Positions 59,201 through 64,000 of a DNA stretch of 64,000 nucleotides are shown piece by piece. The position numbers were made by a program, and so were the translations under genes. The DNA is from Mytilus trossulus (taxonomy: Eukaryota; Mollusca; Bivalvia; Mytilida; Mytilidae). The DNA lies in the NCBI RefSeq assembly GCF_036588685.1, contig NC_086374.1, positions 36,696,886 to 36,760,885 on the forward strand. The letters are read 5' to 3'. How positions within the stretch are numbered: the stretch's first letter is position 1; each line of letters opens with the position of its first letter. Below the pieces are notes generated by a model. It saw nothing but the letters and a program-made list of their open reading frames with translations. It was not told where the DNA came from and did not search any database.

Positions 59201-62200
59201 GGGCTTAAAGGTGAGTGTCAAGTCCCAGTAATATATAATGTCTTCATAAATATTAAAGAAATGAAAAATTAACAATATTGATCAATTTATATAAAATGAT
59301 CTGAGGGAGCATTATGATGAAAACACAGACAAGACTTGGCTACACGAGTTTAATTCTACTAGTAGTACAAGTAGGAGTTATAATTGGTCTTATTGAAACA
59401 TACCTCTATAGTTTGAATTTGATTTCCACAATCTTTACTGAAGTATTATTAGAAACAAATTTGGTAGCTGATATCATTAGCTCACACTGTCACACAGGCT
59501 ATTAAGCCATTGAGTGAGGAAAGACTGGCCTGGTACCTTGTACAGTTTTACTAGTGGTAGACATGAAACACACACTAACAAAGCATATTTAGTGATAAGG
59601 GAACGAAACATCCTTACAGCACTTCTATAAAAGCATGCAAAACAAATCATTGATTAACTTGCTTGCTATATTTGTTTGGATGTTTGTTTACTATTAACTG
59701 GAATTTGATTGAACAATAAACATTAAATTTCATGTCAATTCTTATTGTCCAATCAAATCCCAGTATATATAATAAAAGACTAAAACTCCGCCTTCCTATT
59801 GTTTGCAAACAACCAAGCAAACATAGCAGGCAAGTTGATCAATGTTTTGTTTTACATGCTTTTTTAGAAGAACTGTAAAAAGACAGAAGATTCAGATTTA
59901 CATGGTACATATCTCAATAAAGGTAATAACAATGTTACTAATCTGTGTTTTATTATGTCTACTGTGCCTACATGAATAAGTTTAATATATTTTAACAGAT
60001 GATTTCAAGCCAGCATCAGTTGATACAACTCAAGATTCAACAGTAGAAGTTGGTGAAGGTCATCAAATAACTGTATCAGTTCCCCATGTCGAGGTAAGAT
60101 AGTTTGAAAGTGGATAACAAAATATATGCTTGTACGTACATGTAAAGCTGTTTCTTCTCTTGTAAATGTTGTATCCTAGTATAATTACCTTTAAACCTTA
60201 CAATGTACATACAATGATTTGAATTAACTCTGTAAATTGATAAAGATTTAAAAGAAAATATTTTGTAAACAATTGTTATTTTATTTCATAAAAATAAGAT
60301 GTGGTATGATTGCTAATCAGACAACTTTCCACCATGTTCACAAGACACCAAATGACATATCCATATTTCTAACCTTTAGTATTTAAAATTATTTAGTATG
60401 AATGAATATATGTAATAACATTTCAGGGTGCTGGGACTGATCATACAGTTTATAAGGGTCACAAGCGACCATGTCTGAAGGAATGTGTGTTAATTATAGA
60501 TCATCAGACAGGAACTTTTACCTTAGAGAAACTTACAAATAACATACAGTTGAAAAAAACGAGGTACATATTGATGTGATCTTTAATGAATTCATCAGGG
60601 TGGTAAGAAAGTTAAAAAGTCTGAAACCAATGAAATAATTTGAGAGATGGAAAATTAAAGCAAAACCTTAACTAAATTTATGAGACACAAAGTGACAAAG
60701 GGGACAATGTAATAATTTACACAACAAGATGTAATTACTGATACATGTCATTACATGTATAAACTTAATCTTAACATTCATTTAACATGCTTTATGAGTT
60801 TTAAATGTTCTCTTTTTATCTCTTGGCTCCTCTTATTTATGGATTGCATTAGAATAAGAATTACAGTATATGAATGTAATATTGGCTAGCATTATATAAA
60901 TAACACATAGCTGAGAGGTGATAGAGCAGATTGTTACCCCGAGAAAACATTGTCAACTGGGGCGAAGCCGAGGTTGACAATGTCTTTTCAAGGGGTAACA
61001 ATCTGCTCTATCACCCTCTCAGATATGTGTTATTTAATTTATTATACTGAATGTTCTGTTATTACTGTCGATTAAATTTAAAATTCAAAGTGATAAACTA
61101 TGACATCTTGTAGATAACCATCCGTATTTAATAAAGCACACACTTGATCAAACGTCTCCGTAAAGGGTAATAGAGTATTTGCCATAGGATAGAGTCGTAT
61201 TTAATAAAGCGCACACTTGATCAAGCGTCTCTGTGAAGGGTGATAGAGTATTTGTCATTGGATAGAGTCGTGTTTAATAAAGCGCACACTTGATCAAGCG
61301 TTTCCATGAAGGGTAACACAGTAAATTGACACCCTTGTATTAGTCAATCAAAATCTGGTATTTGACATGAAGTATAATAATAAACATTATCATATGATAA
61401 ATCACTACTGCTGTAGAATAATTATTTTTTTGTGTTACTACTCTGAATGACATTATCCCAGATTAAATTCATTTAAACTCTTAACATTTTTATATTTCAA
61501 TTTGAAAACATTTTTATACAAATTTGTGTTGAATTATCTGTGCACCTTTATTACAGAATTGAAGGAAGCAGTAAAGCAGCACTTGGTGGAAGACCTCTGA
61601 CTCCAGTTGATGTCAACAGACAGAAAAATTCTCCAGTCAAGCCTAAAAACCCTCCACAAGTCAGTCCACCATCACACACTAACTCTCCCTCTGTAACACC
61701 TGTCAATCTGCCACAAGATGAAACGAGTAAAGGTAAATTGTCAATACATACTTTTGAGTGCATAGCACATCTAAGCTTTTCAAGTCCATACATGTACATC
61801 TATGTTTCTTTTTGGTCATGAGAAAAATTACCAAATCATGTTCATAAACAGTTTGCTTGTAATTATAGAAGGACAAATTGAATGGAAATACGGGATAAAT
61901 TGTTTTTGGAACCTTCATACCAAAAGTAATATCAAATGTACTGTTGACATGTAAATTTATAATCCTTAAAAAAATGTTTATTTATAAATTCTTACAACTT
62001 TAAAATGTGTTACATAAATTTTACTTTATAAACAGTTATACATGTACATATGTCCCCCATATTGACATTGTCATTTTAGATTATTGTCTATTTGTATATT
62101 TATATTGGCATTCCAAACTTTAAGTCTTGTTAGAAATCTGCTGAAAATAATTCCAGAAACATATGTAGTACACAAAGTCATCAAATGTAGTACACACAAT

Positions 62201-63350
62201 AATCAAATGTACACAAGGTAATCATGTAATGCATAAGGTTAATATGTTGTACACTAGGTAATCATATGTATACAAGGTAATCATATGTATAAAAGGTTTT
62301 CATATGTACACAAGGTAGTCATATGTATGCAAGGTTATCACATAGTTCAAAGGGTAATCATTTGTGTACAAGGTAATCATTGATGATTTGCTAAATTATT
62401 TCAGCTGTGCTCTAGTGCTCTTGTAAAAGTTGTTTCCTCTAGTTTAAGTTATAAGTCATTATGTTGTTTATGTTGAATTATTATGTATCTAAAAATAAAC
62501 AACACACTTCTTGGTAAATGGAGTCACAGTAATACTTATATGATAATAAAAATTCTGCTTGCTTGAAAGTGGCAGATCAAAGAAACATCAACAGATTTGA
62601 TACGAAACATACCAGGGTGAATGATGAAATGATTTTTTGTTAAATTGAATAAAACTATTAAGATCACTTAATTGTAAATATTTCAGATGCCTGTCCTTTT
62701 GGTCTTGGTGAAATAAGTGATGATAGCAGTAGTTATGCTTCCAGTAGTGATAGTGATTCTGAAACAGAAGATAAACCAAGTAAGTTAACCACATAAAACT
62801 GTTAAGTTAGGATACTTAGAACTCTGAGGTTAAAAAACATTGATACTAGATCTAACCAGTTAGTAATTTATAATTCTTGAGCTAGAATTTAAGATGTTAA
62901 TGCTCGTGCTAGCTGGTAACGTTGTTTTACATTTTGTTATTACAGGGCCATTTATAACTCACGATGAGTAATGGGTTAATCTCATTATTGAAGACAAAAC
63001 AGTGACCTATAGTTGTTAATGTCTATGTCATTTGGTCTCATGTGGAGATTTGTCTCATTGGCAAACATACCACATCTTCCCATGTTTATATTTAAATCTG
63101 ATGCCCTTATGTTAAAAGAGTGCAGTGAAAGTTCACAAGAAAACTTATATTACATTTTTGAGATGAATATAAATGTTTTGTATCCTTAGTATAGATAGTG
63201 TATAAAAGAGACTAATTTGGTCTAATGTTTGTTTCTTTTCTTCAGAAAACCCTAGTCAAGAAAAAGTTGCTCAAACAGGTGGTCTGTTTAATATGCCGAC
63301 AGTCTCAGCAGTGGTTAAGCCTAGACCAACACAGTTTGTCTCATCTCTGA
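56211..63350 (+). CDS. EAF: ELL-associated factor (EAF), 5' part, continues past the window
   Basis: EAF1/2 bind ELL and stimulate RNA polymerase II elongation within the super/little elongation complexes in the nucleus. Coding exons: 56211-56310, 59999-60093, 60427-60563, 61557-61732, 62687-62779, 63246-63350; 235 codons and one base, all junctions in phase. The N-terminal EAF domain is clear: ELKLGSSFDPKSKVAFHSIR joined to YDFKPASVD across intron 1, then HTVYKGHKRPCLKECVLIID and FTLEKLTNNIQLKKTR. After it comes a Pro/Ser-rich stretch (exon 4) and a Ser/Asp-rich acidic segment DDSSSYASSSDSDSETED (exon 5), as in the transactivation region of vertebrate EAF. The C-terminal Leu/Ser/Asp-rich end is missing from the window. 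Invertebrates usually have a single EAF, so I do not choose between EAF1 and EAF2. Confidence 0.94.
56680..57300. mobile_element. Foldback element, 620 bp, copy 1 in EAF intron 1
   Basis: Left arm from TTAAGGTTCATCATAA through GGCTAAAATGGCCGTATTT and CAGACTAACCTATACACC; right arm is its inverse (GTTTGTCTGTACTCATAG ... CGGCCATATTT ... TTATGATGAACCTTAA). Arms are about 230 bp with several mismatches. Confidence 0.75.
57365..57965. mobile_element. Foldback element, 600 bp, copy 2 in EAF intron 1
   Basis: Same family as the preceding element: left arm TTATGGCTAAAATGGCCGTA at 57386, right arm TACGGCCATTTTAGCCATAG at 57923. The two copies lie about 65 bp apart in direct order. Confidence 0.75.
57966..59624. 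other. EAF intron 1, repeat-poor part with a possible LINE tail
   Basis: At about 58035-58165 the minus strand reads GGATTTGTATAGGCACTGCC followed by AACAATAAAATATTTTGAAT, which looks like a LINE 3' end. No exon seen. The small frame 59314-59505 is not supported. Confidence 0.35.
59628..59868. mobile_element. Foldback element with CCAAT centre, beside EAF exon 2
   Basis: Left arm AAAAGCATGCAAAACAAATC and GATTAACTTGCTTGCTATAT; right arm GCAGGCAAGTTGATCAATG and TTGTTTTACATGCTTTTTT. Near the centre TTTGATTGAACAATAA faces TTATTGTCCAATCAAA. It ends about 130 bp before exon 2 of EAF. Confidence 0.7.
60898..61035. mobile_element. Foldback element F4 in EAF intron 3
   Basis: Arms AAATAACACATA / TATGTGTTATTT, then GGTGATAGAGCAGATTGTTA / TAACAATCTGCTCTATCACC, then CATTGTCAAC / GTTGACAATG, closing on the GC-rich loop TGGGGCGAAGCCGAG. 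Same design as F1-F3. Confidence 0.8.
61124..61330. repeat. 73-bp x 3 tandem repeat next to F4
   Basis: GTATTTAATAAAGCGCACAC starts at 61124, 61197 and 61270. Each unit ends in AAGGGTRATAGAGTATTTG-like sequence that echoes the GGTGATAGAG of the F4 arm, so the array and the palindrome may belong to one element. Confidence 0.8.
62155..62385. repeat. Degenerate ~20-bp minisatellite in EAF intron 4
   Basis: About ten copies of ACACAAGGTAATCATATGT with unit length 17-24 bp. Confidence 0.75.
62982..63090 (+). repeat. R1 tail in EAF intron 5
   Basis: ACAGTGACCTATAGTTGTTA followed by GTGGAGATTTGTCTCATTGG and ATACCACATCTTCC. Confidence 0.6.
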
Positions 63351-63417
63351 GTAAGTATTTTGTAACTTATATTGAACAATTTTGCTTTGATACTAGATGT
63401 ACAAGAGATCAATCATG

Positions 63418-63600
63418 TTAATTAAAATTGAGAATGGAAATGGTGAATGTGTCATAGAGACAACAACCCGACCATAGAGCAGACAACAGCTGAAGGCCAC
63501 CAATGGGTCTTCAATGCAGCCAGAAACTCCCAAACCCGAAAGTGTCCTGTCCCCGAAATAAAATATGTTTACCGTACTAGTTCAGTGATAATGGACGTCA
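63418..63600 (-). mobile_element. Naiad terminal fragment (solo)
   Basis: AAAATTGAGAATGGAAATGG through CTAGTTCAGTGATAATGGAC matches the 36012-36200 terminus with about 20% divergence and no coding part. Confidence 0.7.
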
Positions 63601-64000
63601 TACTAAACTTTGAAATATAAAACACATTTAAGTTCAACTTTATTCAAATTTACCCATTGAAAAAGACATTCTTTAAGAAAACATACTTTTAAAATTTGTT
63701 GAAATACATGTAGCTTAAGACAATTATAAAATCCGTATATTACATACACTTAAAGGAATTAGCTGTTTTAACTTATTGCTCTTTACTAAAGTGAACCAAT
63801 ACTATATTCCAGTAAGTGACAATATTTCGTGGAAGAACTAGTTGCAAATAATAATTTGAGAATCATTTCTTGGCCTTTACATCCTGAGCAGACTATGGGC
63901 TGTTGTCTTATATGATTACAGGTTTAAATTCTTGCATTTGCCTGTGAGATACACTTCTTTCCCACACTTGATAGTTAAAGTTTTAGATTTTTACATGCTT
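63601..64000. other. EAF intron 6 or 3' flank, no exon seen
   Basis: AT-rich. No match to the expected EAF C-terminal exon. Confidence 0.4.

Overview
The window is animal genomic DNA: spliced genes with GT-AG introns, AT-rich intergenic sequence and very dense transposon debris. The gene content (fatty-acid amide hydrolase, METTL6, EAF) and the repeat spectrum (a Naiad-type Penelope element, and several dispersed repeats I know from mussel DNA) point to a bivalve mollusc, most likely a mytilid mussel. That identification is inference. No CRISPR array, tRNA, rRNA or bacterial feature was seen.

Layout. (1) 1-5177, plus: the last five coding exons of one FAAH-type serine amidase gene (copy A). 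(2) 5178-18904: intergenic, filled with minisatellites, hairpin elements and dispersed repeats. (3) 18905-31528, plus: a second, apparently complete FAAH gene (copy B; 15 coding exons, 594 codons). It is a head-to-tail tandem paralogue of copy A with matching exon sizes, and carries an antisense LINE in intron 12. (4) 31529-41114: intergenic, dominated by a Naiad-class Penelope-like retroelement on the minus strand (about 36012-40178). (5) 41115-45382, minus: METTL6, a tRNA 3-methylcytidine methyltransferase, five coding exons. (6) 46250-51270: a dead, 5'-truncated Naiad copy split by a nearly full-length APE-type LINE with a visible target duplication. (7) 51270-56210: foldback element and tandem repeats. 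(8) 56211 to beyond 63350, plus: EAF (ELL-associated factor), six coding exons in the window, with the 3' end outside.

Two things stand out. First, the Naiad element has one reading frame of 1002 codons (39666 to 36658, minus) broken only by four TGA codons, three of them in or next to the cysteine-rich endonuclease. A sequence in its 3'UTR fits a form-2 SECIS element, and the same core survives in the second copy 14 kb away. The best reading is a retrotransposon selenoprotein with four selenocysteines. Second, four independent tandem arrays in the two host loci start exactly on a splice junction, so a 5' or 3' splice site and its adjoining coding bases are copied 3 to about 12 times. Most decoy junctions would lead to a premature stop; one (FAAH copy A, second donor) would add 15 codons in frame.

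The host genes do not form a pathway: FAAH degrades lipid amides, METTL6 modifies tRNA-Ser, and EAF supports Pol II elongation. The gene-free stretches also hold at least a dozen inverted-repeat (hairpin) elements of several unrelated families.
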